From contig JAHZHI010000049.1 in assembly GCA_019420345.1 (NCBI GenBank), forward strand, positions 1 to 16,587: a stretch of 16,587 bases of DNA, in the 5' to 3' direction. Positions 1-7,383 of this stretch are shown here, piece by piece. The notes under the pieces were generated by a model. That model did not search any database and was not told the DNA's origin. It saw only the letters and a list, made by a program, of their open reading frames with translations. This DNA comes from Peptococcaceae bacterium. GTDB lineage: Bacteria > Bacillota > Peptococcia > Peptococcales > Peptococcaceae. The position numbers and the translations under genes were made by a program. The stretch's first letter is position 1. The number at the start of each line of letters is the position of its first letter.

Positions 1-16
1 TTGAGGCTTAAGACGA

Positions 17-46
17 GAAAAAGGCCACCTTGCGGTGACCTTTTTC
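17..46 (+). terminator. First of two tandem terminator-like hairpins
   Basis: Arms at 17-29 and 34-46 pair over 13 positions with one mismatch (C25 against A38) around a TTGC loop. The A-run on the left pairs with the T-run on the right, so the T-tract is part of the stem base. This shape can work in both directions. It most likely ends the transcript of a gene lying left of the window. Confidence 0.7.
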
Positions 47-56
47 GACAAGCTGT

Positions 57-90
57 AAGCCCCTCCTGCGAAAGCAGGAGGGGCTTTTGT
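57..90 (+). terminator. Second, strong rho-independent terminator
   Basis: A perfect 13-bp stem (57-69 with 74-86) closes on a GAAA tetraloop and is followed by TTTT. It sits 11 nt after the first hairpin. The pair insulates alaS from upstream transcription. Confidence 0.9.
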
Positions 91-152
91 ATTACTGATA
101 AAAAATTATAATACATCATGGCACAATCTTATGTAAAACGACATACAATCGA

Positions 153-174
153 TAGGTCTACCTGTATAGACTTA
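153..174. repeat. Inverted repeat overlapping the alaS -35 box
   Basis: TAGGTCTA (153-160) and TAGACTTA (167-174) are inverted copies matching at 7 of 8 positions across a 6-nt spacer. The right arm covers the -35 box. The inner part AGGT-CT-ACCT (155-164) is itself a small inverted repeat. This could be an operator or chance; no regulator is identifiable from the window. Confidence 0.4.
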
Positions 175-195
175 TTTTTTGATATTTGGTATGAT
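167..195 (+). promoter_or_regulatory. Predicted promoter of the alaS operon
   Basis: The -10 box TATGAT (190-195) is preceded by TGG, an extended -10 (TGn). A -35-like TAGACT (167-172; 4 of 6 matches to TTGACA) lies 17 nt upstream. Transcription would start near 202, giving a leader of about 30 nt. A second TATAAT at 107-112 lacks a convincing -35. The -35 box is also the right arm of an inverted repeat at 153-174. Confidence 0.6.
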
Positions 196-232
196 AGACT
201 AAGAATGAAATTTAAGAGAATGGAGAATTTAC

Positions 233-2884
233 ATGTTAACAGGTAATGACATTAGAAAAAAATTCGTGGAATATTTTGTGAAGAATGGTCACACTCATGT
301 AAAAAGCTCTTCGTTAGTGCCATATAACGATCCAACTTTGCTCTTTACCAATGCTGGAATGAATCAGTTTAAAAACGTTTTTCTTGGCTTGGAAACCAGA
401 GATTATACACGTGCGACTACTGTTCAGAAATGCGTGCGCGCCGGCGGCAAGCATAATGACCTTGAAACGGTTGGTAAAACAGCGCGTCACCATACATTTT
501 TCGAAATGCTTGGGAATTTTTCTTTCGGTGAATACTTCAAGGAAGAGGCTATTAAATACTGCTGGGATTTTCTGACCAATGAGTTGAAGCTGCCTAAGGA
601 AAAATTGTACATTACTATTTATAAAGATGACGACGAAGCCTATGAAATCTGGCATCAGGTGACAGGTTTTGATGAAAGTCGCATCTTCCGACTTGGTGAA
701 AAAGACAACTTCTGGCAAATGGGTGATGTTGGTCCATGCGGCCCTTGCAGTGAAGTGCATTATGACCGCGGCGAAGAATACGCCTGCGACAATGAAGAAG
801 GCTGCATGCTGGGGGTTTGTGACTGCGACAGATGGCTGGAAATTTGGAACCTCGTGTTCATGCAGTACAATCGTGACGAATCCGGCAACTTGACGCCGCT
901 GCCAAGACCAAATATTGATACTGGGATGGGCTTGGAACGTATTACTTCCATTATGCAGGGCGTTGACACCAACTTTGACACCGACTTGTTCGTACCACTG
1001 ATTCAGTATGTTGAAGAATTGAGTGGCAAGGAATACCATCGTGATGAACGTGGCTTCGCGTTCCGCGTAATCGCAGACCATGCACGTGCATGCTCTTTCC
1101 TGATTGCAGACGGCGTATTGCCAAGTAATGAAGGACGCGGCTATGTGCTGCGCCGCATCTTGCGTCGTGCCGTTCGCCTTGGAAAAACCATTGGCCTTGA
1201 TGAACCATTCCTCTATAAGTTTGTCGCAAAGGTTGGCGAACAGATGGGAGAGGCTTATCCAGAAATCATCGAACATCAATCCTTTATTGAATCCATTATT
1301 CGCAACGAGGAAGAACGTTTCTTCCAGACATTGCAGGATGGGATGAAAATTGTTGCAGAAACAGTTGCAGATATTAAAGCCAAAGGTGGCAATGTGATTG
1401 ATGGTAAGAGCGCCTTTAAGTTCTACGATACTTATGGTTTCCCAATTGATTTAACGAAAGACGTTGCCGACGAAGAAGGCATGACCGTCGATATTGATGG
1501 TTTTGATGAAGCAATGGCAGAACAACGTCGCAAGGCAAAAGAAGCACAGGATGTTGCAAACGTTTGGGATTTGGCACAGCATGTCACTGAGGCATACCCT
1601 GATATGCCGGCAACCACCTTTACAGGCTATGAAAAATCTGAAGATGATTGCAAAGTGCTGGGAATTCTCATTGACAATAAGGGCGCAGCATTTGGATATG
1701 ATACGCACGCCATTGTTATTCTTGATCACACGCCTTTCTATGCTCAAGGTGGCGGTCAAGTCGGTGAACAAGGGCAGATGCTTGCAAAAGACGGCGTGTT
1801 TAATGTTGAAAATACCATCAAATTAGCAGATGGCAAATATCTCCATCAGGGATATATTGATGGGCGTTTAAATGTTGGCGATGCAGTCCATGCTGTAGTG
1901 GATCTTGAAAAGCGCCGCGCATCTGCTCGCAACCATACAGCAACACACTTGCTGCATTATGCATTGCGTCAGGTATTGGGTGATAATGTACACCAGTCTG
2001 GTTCTTTGGTAGCGCCAGATCATCTGCGCTTTGACTTCTCCTGCCTCCATGCATTGTCTGCTGAAGAATTGGCACGTGTAGAAGCATTGGTGAACCAGGA
2101 AATTCTTACCGCTGAACCTGTAAACATTTATGAAACAAGCATTGATGATGCCAAGGAAAGCGGCCACATGGCACTTTTTGGTGAAAAATACGGCGAAAAA
2201 GTACGCTGCGTAGATGCTGGCTTAAATAGTAAGGAACTTTGCGGTGGTATTCACGTTGCAAATATTGGTGAAATTGGTCTGTTTAAGATTTTAAGCGAAA
2301 GTTCGGTATCAGCAGGGGTGCGCCGCATTGAAGCCGTTACCGGTACTGCTGCTTATCAGAGAACCGTTGACCAGGATGCGCTGATTGCAGCCATTCGCAA
2401 ACAAGCCAAAGTAAACACCGATGACGCAATTGTTGGCAGAATTGGTGATTTGGAAAATGAAATTAAATCTCTGCAAAAACAAATCGATGATATGAAGATG
2501 GCTCAGATGAAACAGGCTGCAGCCAGTGCAGAAGATGCTATTCATGAAGTTAAGGGATTACAAGTTGTCGCTCAGCAGGTAGAAGCTGCCAATATGGAAG
2601 ATTTGCGCAATCAGGCAGATCTCTTCCGCAACAAGCTCAATGATGGGGTTGTTTTACTGGCAAGCGTTGCCGATGGCCAGGTGCAGTTGGTCTGCATGCT
2701 GACGCAGGGTGATGCCCGCAAACATCTTCATGCAGGCAACTTGATTAAAGAAGTATCAGGAATGGTTGGCGGCAAGGGCGGCGGCCGTCCTGATATGGCA
2801 CAAGCCGGCGGGAAGAATCCGGAAGCACTTGCAGGTGCTTTAGAAGCCTTTGCTGGTATTGTAGAAAATCAATTTAAGGAGTGA
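233..2884 (+). CDS. alaS: Alanyl-tRNA synthetase
   Basis: Charges tRNA-Ala with alanine using ATP in the cytoplasm and hydrolyses mischarged Ser- or Gly-tRNA-Ala. The 883-residue length is normal for a full-length bacterial enzyme. The class II catalytic core is at the N terminus, with TNAGMNQFK at 39-47 and the motif 3 stretch GMGLERI from about 231. The editing domain starts near GGGQVGE (506) and carries the zinc-site signature HTATH (568-572) plus CGGIH (C670, H674). A coiled-coil segment near 745-785 leads to the C-Ala domain, whose glycine-rich end (GGKGGGRPDMAQAGG) is intact. A Cys-rich stretch near 184-199 (YACDNEEGCMLGVCDCDRW) precedes the conserved NLVFMQY and fits the variable metal-binding-looking insertion of many anaerobe AlaRS. 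The ATG has a GGAGA ribosome site at 222-226. It is the first gene of a four-gene operon. Confidence 0.98.
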   Translation: MLTGNDIRKKFVEYFVKNGHTHVKSSSLVPYNDPTLLFTNAGMNQFKNVFLGLETRDYTRATTVQKCVRAGGKHNDLETVGKTARHHTFFEMLGNFSFGEYFKEEAIKYCWDFLTNELKLPKEKLYITIYKDDDEAYEIWHQVTGFDESRIFRLGEKDNFWQMGDVGPCGPCSEVHYDRGEEYACDNEEGCMLGVCDCDRWLEIWNLVFMQYNRDESGNLTPLPRPNIDTGMGLERITSIMQGVDTNFDTDLFVPLIQYVEELSGKEYHRDERGFAFRVIADHARACSFLIADGVLPSNEGRGYVLRRILRRAVRLGKTIGLDEPFLYKFVAKVGEQMGEAYPEIIEHQSFIESIIRNEEERFFQTLQDGMKIVAETVADIKAKGGNVIDGKSAFKFYDTYGFPIDLTKDVADEEGMTVDIDGFDEAMAEQRRKAKEAQDVANVWDLAQHVTEAYPDMPATTFTGYEKSEDDCKVLGILIDNKGAAFGYDTHAIVILDHTPFYAQGGGQVGEQGQMLAKDGVFNVENTIKLADGKYLHQGYIDGRLNVGDAVHAVVDLEKRRASARNHTATHLLHYALRQVLGDNVHQSGSLVAPDHLRFDFSCLHALSAEELARVEALVNQEILTAEPVNIYETSIDDAKESGHMALFGEKYGEKVRCVDAGLNSKELCGGIHVANIGEIGLFKILSESSVSAGVRRIEAVTGTAAYQRTVDQDALIAAIRKQAKVNTDDAIVGRIGDLENEIKSLQKQIDDMKMAQMKQAAASAEDAIHEVKGLQVVAQQVEAANMEDLRNQADLFRNKLNDGVVLLASVADGQVQLVCMLTQGDARKHLHAGNLIKEVSGMVGGKGGGRPDMAQAGGKNPEALAGALEAFAGIVENQFKE

Positions 2885-2891
2885 TCAATCC

Positions 2892-3152
2892 ATGAGAGAC
2901 GATCTGGATCAGACGATGTATTTTGACAAAAACGCCGTGCAGCAAGAAATGGGCCCACGGGAAGTACTCCGTCAAGTTTATGCTGCATTGGAAGCAAAAG
3001 GGTATCAGCCTTTGAATCAATTGGTAGGGTATATCCTTTCAGGTGATCCTGCTTACATCACCAGCTATAACAATGCGCGCGCATTGATCAAAAAATTCGA
3101 CCGTGATCAGTACATTGAAGAAATGTTGATCAATTATTTGGATGAACGCTGA
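2892..3152 (+). CDS. ireB: IreB family regulatory phosphoprotein (UPF0297/DUF965, YrzL)
   Basis: A small cytoplasmic protein of 86 residues with the full family pattern: DQTMYFD at the N terminus, then EAKGYQPLNQLVGYILSGDP (about 36-55), AYITSYNNARALI and a C-terminal YLDER. In Enterococcus faecalis, IreB is a substrate of the Ser/Thr kinase IreK and dampens intrinsic cephalosporin resistance. Thr8 here aligns with the conserved threonine of the B. subtilis (DKTMKF) and enterococcal proteins, so it is the likely phosphosite. AAGGAG at 2876-2881 overlaps the alaS end and sets the start, 7 nt after the alaS stop. The kinase itself is not in this window. Its usual place between alaS and ruvX supports the call; the signalling role here is inferred from the family. 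Confidence 0.93.
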   Translation: MRDDLDQTMYFDKNAVQQEMGPREVLRQVYAALEAKGYQPLNQLVGYILSGDPAYITSYNNARALIKKFDRDQYIEEMLINYLDER

Positions 3153-3153
3153 T

Positions 3154-3576
3154 ATGACCGGACGTCTCGTGTGTTTTGACGTGGGCGAACGGCGCATCGG
3201 TATCGCTGCAAGTGATCTTTTGGGCATTACGGCTCAGCCGGTGGAAACGTATACGCGCACAGGAAAGTTGGAAGAAGATTATACATATTTGGCGAGGGTA
3301 TTAAAAGAACAGGAAGCAGTAAAACTTGTTGTTGGCCTTCCTAAAAATATGAATAATACGCTTGGGTTTAAGGCGCAAGAGATACAAAGTTTTATTGAAG
3401 GATTCAAAAGCTATATGCCAGCAGATATTGCGCTTGATTGGATTGATGAGCGTTTAACGACTGTGCAGGCCGAAAACGTTCTTCTTGAAGCCAATGTATC
3501 TCGAAAGAAGAGAAAAAAGGTAATTGACAAGATTGCAGCTGTTTTTATGCTGCAGGCATATTTGGATGCACATTAA
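3154..3576 (+). CDS. ruvX: RuvX/YqgF family putative pre-16S rRNA nuclease (Holliday junction resolvase-like)
   Basis: An RNase H-fold nuclease of 140 residues. The E. coli homologue takes part in maturing the 5' end of 16S rRNA; the family was first named as a resolvase. The N terminus has the fold's first strand and acidic residue in CFDVGERRIG (D9), followed by VVGLPKNMN, WIDERLTT and DKIAAVFMLQAYLD, which carry the remaining conserved acidic positions. I chose the ATG at 3154, one base after the ireB stop, because it gives the family-typical MTGRLVCFDVG start. An in-frame ATG at 3142 would add four residues and overlap ireB by 11 nt. Neither has a strong ribosome site, so translation is probably coupled to ireB. 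Confidence 0.93.
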   Translation: MTGRLVCFDVGERRIGIAASDLLGITAQPVETYTRTGKLEEDYTYLARVLKEQEAVKLVVGLPKNMNNTLGFKAQEIQSFIEGFKSYMPADIALDWIDERLTTVQAENVLLEANVSRKKRKKVIDKIAAVFMLQAYLDAH

Positions 3577-3588
3577 AGGAGAATACTC

Positions 3589-3879
3589 ATGGACGAAAAA
3601 GATTTGTTTCTTGACAACGATGAAGAACTAGAAGATGGTTTGGTTGTTCTGGTTGATGAAGAAGGGCATGAGCATACGTTGCAGGTGCTCGAACGTGTTG
3701 AATTGAATGGACAGGATTATGCCATCTTGGTTCCTTGGGATGAAGAGGAAGATGACAGTGCCATTCCATTTAAGATCGTAGTGGAAGATGGAGAAGAATT
3801 GCTGTACGATATTGACGATGACGACGAATGGGATGCCATTGTCGAATTCTGGAACAATTATGTGGACGAAGCAGAATAA
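3589..3879 (+). CDS. DUF1292 (UPF0473, YrzB-like) acidic protein
   Basis: A 96-residue cytoplasmic protein of unknown function that commonly follows ireB and ruvX in Bacillota. It is extremely acidic: about two in five residues are Asp or Glu. A beta-rich core (LVVLVDEEGHEHTLQVLERV, then YAILVPWDEEEDD and PFKIVVEDGEELLYDI) is typical of the family. It ends with WDAIVEFWNNYVDE. AAAGGAG at 3576-3581 sets the start, 12 nt after ruvX. It is the last gene before the hairpin at 3911-3947. I see no catalytic residues; the composition suggests binding to a basic partner, but that is a guess. Confidence 0.9.
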   Translation: MDEKDLFLDNDEELEDGLVVLVDEEGHEHTLQVLERVELNGQDYAILVPWDEEEDDSAIPFKIVVEDGEELLYDIDDDDEWDAIVEFWNNYVDEAE

Positions 3880-3910
3880 CCATTATTCTGCCATCGGTCA
3901 CGAAATGATG

Positions 3911-3947
3911 ATCGAGGTTGAGTGCGCTCAGCCTCGATTTTTATTTT
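3911..3947 (+). terminator. Terminator of the alaS-ireB-ruvX-DUF1292 operon
   Basis: A 12-bp stem (3911-3922 with 3927-3938, one G-T pair) with a TGCG loop is followed by TTTTATTTT. It lies 31 nt after the DUF1292 stop and splits the two long operons. Confidence 0.9.
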
Positions 3948-4023
3948 GGAGAAAGGTGACCGCGTTGGCTTCACAAGACAATCACGGCTGTCCAGCAAAA
4001 AATCTAATATCATCATTGTTTTA

Positions 4024-4052
4024 TCGACCAGTGACATGGGTTGTGATATAAT
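4024..4052 (+). promoter_or_regulatory. Predicted promoter of the asp23-recN operon
   Basis: A perfect TATAAT (4047-4052) is preceded by TGA, an extended -10 element. The -35-like TCGACC (4024-4029; 4 of 6 matches) stands exactly 17 nt upstream. Transcription would start near 4059, about 43 nt before the asp23 ATG. It is the only promoter I can place for the eleven genes that follow. Confidence 0.75.
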
Positions 4053-4101
4053 AAATTAGTGTGACCTTTCATCAAAGATTGATAATAAGGAGTTTGATCG
4101 T

Positions 4102-4542
4102 ATGGCAGAAGAAAAACGCTTGGAAAATGGTCAGGGCCAAATTTGCAGCACAGATTTTGGTACCATTCGTGTTGATGATGAGGTTATCGCTTCTGCAACC
4201 GCGATTGCTGTGCATGCGATGGAAGGCGTTGCAAATTCATTTGGCACCACCAGCGAAAGTTTTATCGGCAATGTGACTGATAATTTCACAGGGATGCTTG
4301 GAAAAAAGTCTGGGACAAAGGGTGTGCGAGTGGATTATAAAAACGATGGCTACTACATCGTTATCAATATAAAAGTGTTGTTTGGCTATTGTATTCCAGA
4401 TCTTGCAAATGAAATACAGCGACGAGTCAAACAGGACATTGAAAAAATGACAGGCATAAAAGTACGTGCAGTGGACATTTTCGTTCAAGGCATCGATTTT
4501 AATACTATCAATGAAACAGGAATGGGGGATCAACATGCGTAA
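4102..4542 (+). CDS. yqhY: Asp23/Gls24 family envelope stress protein, YqhY-like (DUF322)
   Basis: A 146-residue cytoplasmic protein of the Asp23 family. The family pattern is visible: GTIRVDDEVIASATAIAVHAMEGV (from about 17), the central GVRVDYKNDGYYIVINIKVLFGYCIP and the C-terminal helix-strand VKQDIEKMTGIKVRAVDIFVQGI. No signal peptide or membrane segment is seen. Its place directly upstream of nusB matches B. subtilis YqhY, which is linked genetically to acetyl-CoA carboxylase; the accBC genes that precede it there are absent here. AAGGAG at 4087-4092 gives a clear start. It is first in the long operon and its end overlaps nusB by 8 nt. The family is sure; the role in lipid metabolism is only by analogy. 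Confidence 0.92.
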   Translation: MAEEKRLENGQGQICSTDFGTIRVDDEVIASATAIAVHAMEGVANSFGTTSESFIGNVTDNFTGMLGKKSGTKGVRVDYKNDGYYIVINIKVLFGYCIPDLANEIQRRVKQDIEKMTGIKVRAVDIFVQGIDFNTINETGMGDQHA

Positions 4543-5023
4543 GCTGGCGAGACAAATAGCTTTTCTTCTCATTTATTCAAGCGATATGGGGCAGACAGAT
4601 TATAAGGATGTGCTTGAACATATCCTGCATGATAAGGAAAACCTTGAAGATTTTTTGGAAGCGGCCAATATCATTTCAATTTTCCCAGAATTGGATGAAG
4701 ACACCCTTGAAAGTGCTTTAGAAGATGATGATAAGGCATTTATTGCAGATACTGTTGCGGGCACCATGGACAACAAGGTGGATATTGATAATCTCATCAA
4801 CGCGCAGGCAAAGCACTGGAGTACGTTAAGAATGATGAGCGCTGATAAGAATATTTTACGAATGGGTGTCTACGAACTGCGTTTTGCAGAGCCTAAGACA
4901 GAAGCCGTTGTTGTGATCAATGAAGCGGTGGAATTAGCGAAAATTTATGGCGATGCGGAATCTTATAAGTTCGTTAATGCTATTTTAGATGCCATTCATA
5001 AGAAGGCGCTGGTCAATGAGTAA
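4535..5023 (+). CDS. nusB: Transcription antitermination factor NusB
   Basis: NusB binds boxA RNA together with S10 (NusE) and supports antitermination on rRNA operons. The start MRKLARQIAF is the NusB N-terminal helix. The second half has HWSTLRMMSADKNILRMGVYEL, VVINEAVELAKIYGDAES and YKFVNAILDAI, matching the most conserved family block. At 162 residues it is a little longer than the usual 130-150, owing to an acidic central stretch (about 45-75). I chose the ATG at 4535, within the last codons of asp23; a longer open frame upstream has no NusB similarity. A G-rich stretch at 4524-4528 serves as the ribosome site. It overlaps xseA by 8 nt. Confidence 0.95.
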   Translation: MRKLARQIAFLLIYSSDMGQTDYKDVLEHILHDKENLEDFLEAANIISIFPELDEDTLESALEDDDKAFIADTVAGTMDNKVDIDNLINAQAKHWSTLRMMSADKNILRMGVYELRFAEPKTEAVVVINEAVELAKIYGDAESYKFVNAILDAIHKKALVNE

Positions 5024-6239
5024 TGGCGGCGTTGTCAAAGTTTCTGCGCTCAATGAATACATAAAAAATCTATTTGACCGCAATGATGTGCTGCAGAACC
5101 TTCGTGTTGAGGGTGAAATTTCGAATTTTAAACGTCATGCTGCCAGTGGCCACTGTTATTTTTCAATCAAAGATGAAAAAGCTTCCATAAATTGTGTGAT
5201 GTTTCGTTCTGCTGCGCAAAATTTGCGTACGCTGCCTCAAAATGGGCAAGCAGTGATTGCCCAGGGAAGCATTTCTGTCTATACAAAAAATGGCAGTTAT
5301 CAGCTGTATGTACAGCGCTTGCTGCCTGTCGGCATTGGAAATCTTCAGATTCAGTATGAAAAGCTAAAGGCGAAGTTATTGGCAGAAGGTGTCTTTAAGA
5401 GTGAGGAGACGCGGCGAGCCTTGCCGATCATTCCAAAAAAAATTGGTATTGTGACCTCGCCAACAGGTGCCGTGATTCGAGATATGCTTCGGGTACTGAG
5501 AAGACGCTGGCCAATGGCAGAAGTGCTGCTTGTGCCTGCATCTGTGCAGGGGCAGGATGGTGCGCGTTCGATCGAGGCGGGACTGCGTACGCTTTATGCA
5601 CGCAATGACATTGATGTCATTATTGTTGGTCGTGGTGGCGGATCACTGGAAGATCTTTGGAATTTTAATGAAGAAAATGTTGTTCGTGCGATTGCAGAGA
5701 GTCCAGTGCCGATCATCAGTGCAGTCGGTCATGAGACAGACGTGACCTTATCGGACTTTGCAGCTGATGTGCGTGCGGGAACGCCGTCTATGGCGGCGGA
5801 ACTTGCTGTGCCAGATCGTGTGCAAATAGCACAGCAGATTATCGATGCGCGGAACAGGTGTGACAAGCATGTGGAAGGACTGCTGCAAAATAAGCGGCGA
5901 CTTCTTATGAGCTTGCTTTCTGCAGGAATGCTGCAAGATGCAGGGAAATTATTGGCATCGTATCATTTGCAGTTGGACCAACGGTGGTCTGAGTTGGAAA
6001 ATACGATGCAAAACATCATGAATACCAAGCAAAAAGCGTTTAGCGAAAAAGTTTCTAAGCTTGATGCGATGAGTCCGTTGAAGGTCTTGGCGCGTGGTTA
6101 TTCTTTTTGTGAGAAAGAAGGTCAGGCGGTACGTTCCGTGTCGCAAGTGAATACAGGTGACACGCTGACGCTGTATTTTGCTGATGGCACGATCGATAGT
6201 GCAGTAACGTCAATTTCACAGAAGAGGGAAGAGCAATGA
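5016..6239 (+). CDS. xseA: Exodeoxyribonuclease VII large subunit
   Basis: The catalytic subunit of exonuclease VII, which degrades single-stranded DNA from both ends together with XseB. An N-terminal OB-fold (about 4-100, VSALNEYIKNLFDRND through YVQRLLP) is followed by the nuclease core, with IGIVTSPTGAVIRD, the signature GRGGGS (205-210) and SAVGHETDVTLSDFAADVRA. A helical coiled-coil region lies near 270-345, and the C-terminal SPLKVLARGYSF segment is complete. The 407 residues are somewhat short against about 450 in E. coli and B. subtilis, mostly through a shorter coiled coil. The ATG at 5016 overlaps the nusB end by 8 nt; an in-frame ATG at 4989 would add nine unrelated residues. It shares ATGA with xseB. 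Confidence 0.97.
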   Translation: MSNGGVVKVSALNEYIKNLFDRNDVLQNLRVEGEISNFKRHAASGHCYFSIKDEKASINCVMFRSAAQNLRTLPQNGQAVIAQGSISVYTKNGSYQLYVQRLLPVGIGNLQIQYEKLKAKLLAEGVFKSEETRRALPIIPKKIGIVTSPTGAVIRDMLRVLRRRWPMAEVLLVPASVQGQDGARSIEAGLRTLYARNDIDVIIVGRGGGSLEDLWNFNEENVVRAIAESPVPIISAVGHETDVTLSDFAADVRAGTPSMAAELAVPDRVQIAQQIIDARNRCDKHVEGLLQNKRRLLMSLLSAGMLQDAGKLLASYHLQLDQRWSELENTMQNIMNTKQKAFSEKVSKLDAMSPLKVLARGYSFCEKEGQAVRSVSQVNTGDTLTLYFADGTIDSAVTSISQKREEQ

Positions 6240-6466
6240 GTGAAGTAAAAAATCAATTGTCTTTCGAACAGGCAATGGCGCAGCTTGAAGAAGCGCTGAA
6301 AGTGCTGAGCCAAGGCGACATTCCATTAGAAAAGGCAGTAGAACAATATAAGATTGGGCTGGATATGGCCAGCCTTTGTCAGAATATGCTGCGCAATGCC
6401 GAAGGAGAAATTAAGGTTTTACAAAATGGTGTTGAACAAGTGTTTCAGATGGAGGACCAACAATGA
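6236..6466 (+). CDS. xseB: Exodeoxyribonuclease VII small subunit
   Basis: A 76-residue helical subunit; several copies bind the XseA coiled coil. The family signature is plain: LSFEQAMAQLEEALKVLSQGDIPLEKAVEQYKIGLDMASLCQ (about 7-48). The start overlaps the xseA stop in ATGA and the stop overlaps the ispA start in another ATGA, so the three genes are translationally coupled. Confidence 0.96.
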   Translation: MSEVKNQLSFEQAMAQLEEALKVLSQGDIPLEKAVEQYKIGLDMASLCQNMLRNAEGEIKVLQNGVEQVFQMEDQQ

Positions 6467-7347
6467 GTAAAGAAAAAATGAAAGCCTTTCAGGAAGTGGT
6501 CGAGGAGACGCTGCCAAAGTTATTGCCTGAAAAGGATGGTTATAATGATGTACTTGTTGACGCCATGGCCTATAGTCTGCTTTCTGGCGGCAAACGTCTG
6601 CGTCCAATCTTAGCATTGGCGGCTTGTCAAGCCGTAGGTGGGGATGTGGATGAAGCATTATTGAGCGCTGCCAGCATTGAATGCATTCATGCTTATTCGT
6701 TGATTCATGATGATTTGCCAGGGATGGACGATGATGAATTGCGCCGCGGCAAGCCAACCAATCATATTGTTTATGGAGTTGGCATGGCGACATTGGCTGG
6801 TGATGGCCTCCAAACACAGGCGTTTGAAAATATTAGTGGTTATTGGCTGACCAAAGGAAAACCGGAAATTGGCTTGCGTGTTGCCCATGAATTGGCAGTG
6901 GGTGCGGGCAATCAGGGAATGGTTGTTGGTCAGGCGCAGGATCTGCTTGCTGAAGGTCATCACATCGATGAAGCCAACATGAAATATATTCATGCACATA
7001 AGACGGGTGCTTTAATTACCGCGTCGGTGCGTATTGGCGCCATCATTGGCGGTGCTGATGACGCCCAGCTGGAGGCTTTGACGAAGTATGGCAAGCATAT
7101 AGGCTTGGCGTTCCAGATCACCGATGATATTTTAGATGTGGTCGGAGATACATCCGTGCTTGGTAAGCCCGTGGGCAGTGATGAAAAGAACTGCAAGGCC
7201 ACTTATCCAGCCTTGTATGGTCTGGATGCATCACGTGCAATGGCAGAAGAACAATGTCAGTCGGCGCAGCGTACTTTGGAAGATCTTCCAGGGGATTGTG
7301 ACGTGTTGAATTATATTGCAGAATACATTGTCAAAAGACAGAAATAA
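6463..7347 (+). CDS. ispA: Polyprenyl synthetase, probable farnesyl diphosphate synthase
   Basis: A class I trans-prenyltransferase of 294 residues that condenses dimethylallyl or geranyl diphosphate with isopentenyl diphosphate. Both aspartate-rich magnesium sites are present: DDLPGMDDD (D83-D91), with the four-residue DDxxxxD spacing of bacterial farnesyl diphosphate synthases, and DDILD (D221-D225). The substrate-binding GGKRLRP is near residue 44 and the RRGKPTNH basic motif follows the first Asp site. GGAGG at 6451-6455, inside xseB, supports the ATG. The gene stands next to dxs as in B. subtilis (yqiD-dxs). Product length cannot be fixed from sequence alone; geranylgeranyl synthesis is possible. 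Confidence 0.94.
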   Translation: MSKEKMKAFQEVVEETLPKLLPEKDGYNDVLVDAMAYSLLSGGKRLRPILALAACQAVGGDVDEALLSAASIECIHAYSLIHDDLPGMDDDELRRGKPTNHIVYGVGMATLAGDGLQTQAFENISGYWLTKGKPEIGLRVAHELAVGAGNQGMVVGQAQDLLAEGHHIDEANMKYIHAHKTGALITASVRIGAIIGGADDAQLEALTKYGKHIGLAFQITDDILDVVGDTSVLGKPVGSDEKNCKATYPALYGLDASRAMAEEQCQSAQRTLEDLPGDCDVLNYIAEYIVKRQK

Positions 7348-7365
7348 TTTTTGACGATTTTGTGT

Positions 7366-7373
7366 GAGGGAGG
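7366..7373 (+). promoter_or_regulatory. Ribosome binding site that decides the dxs start
   Basis: GAGGGAGG lies 10 nt before the ATG at 7384. An in-frame TTG at 7351 lies upstream of this site and is therefore unlikely to be used. Confidence 0.7.
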
Positions 7374-7383
7374 GAACGTTGGA

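Noticed and set aside
95..115. TATAAT at 107-112 as the main alaS promoter
   Set aside because: No acceptable -35 lies 16-18 nt upstream, because that region is the terminator's T-tract; the site at 167-195 fits better, though minor use is possible.
314..1279. Long open frame (321 codons) on the minus strand inside alaS
   Set aside because: It lies fully opposite the conserved AlaRS catalytic domain, has no ribosome site and its translation is rich in Cys, His and Phe with no recognisable domain. It is a shadow of alaS codon usage.
7351..7383. Upstream TTG start for dxs, and TTGACG as a promoter -35
   Set aside because: The strong ribosome site at 7366-7373 lies downstream of the TTG, and no -10 box stands at the right distance from TTGACG.
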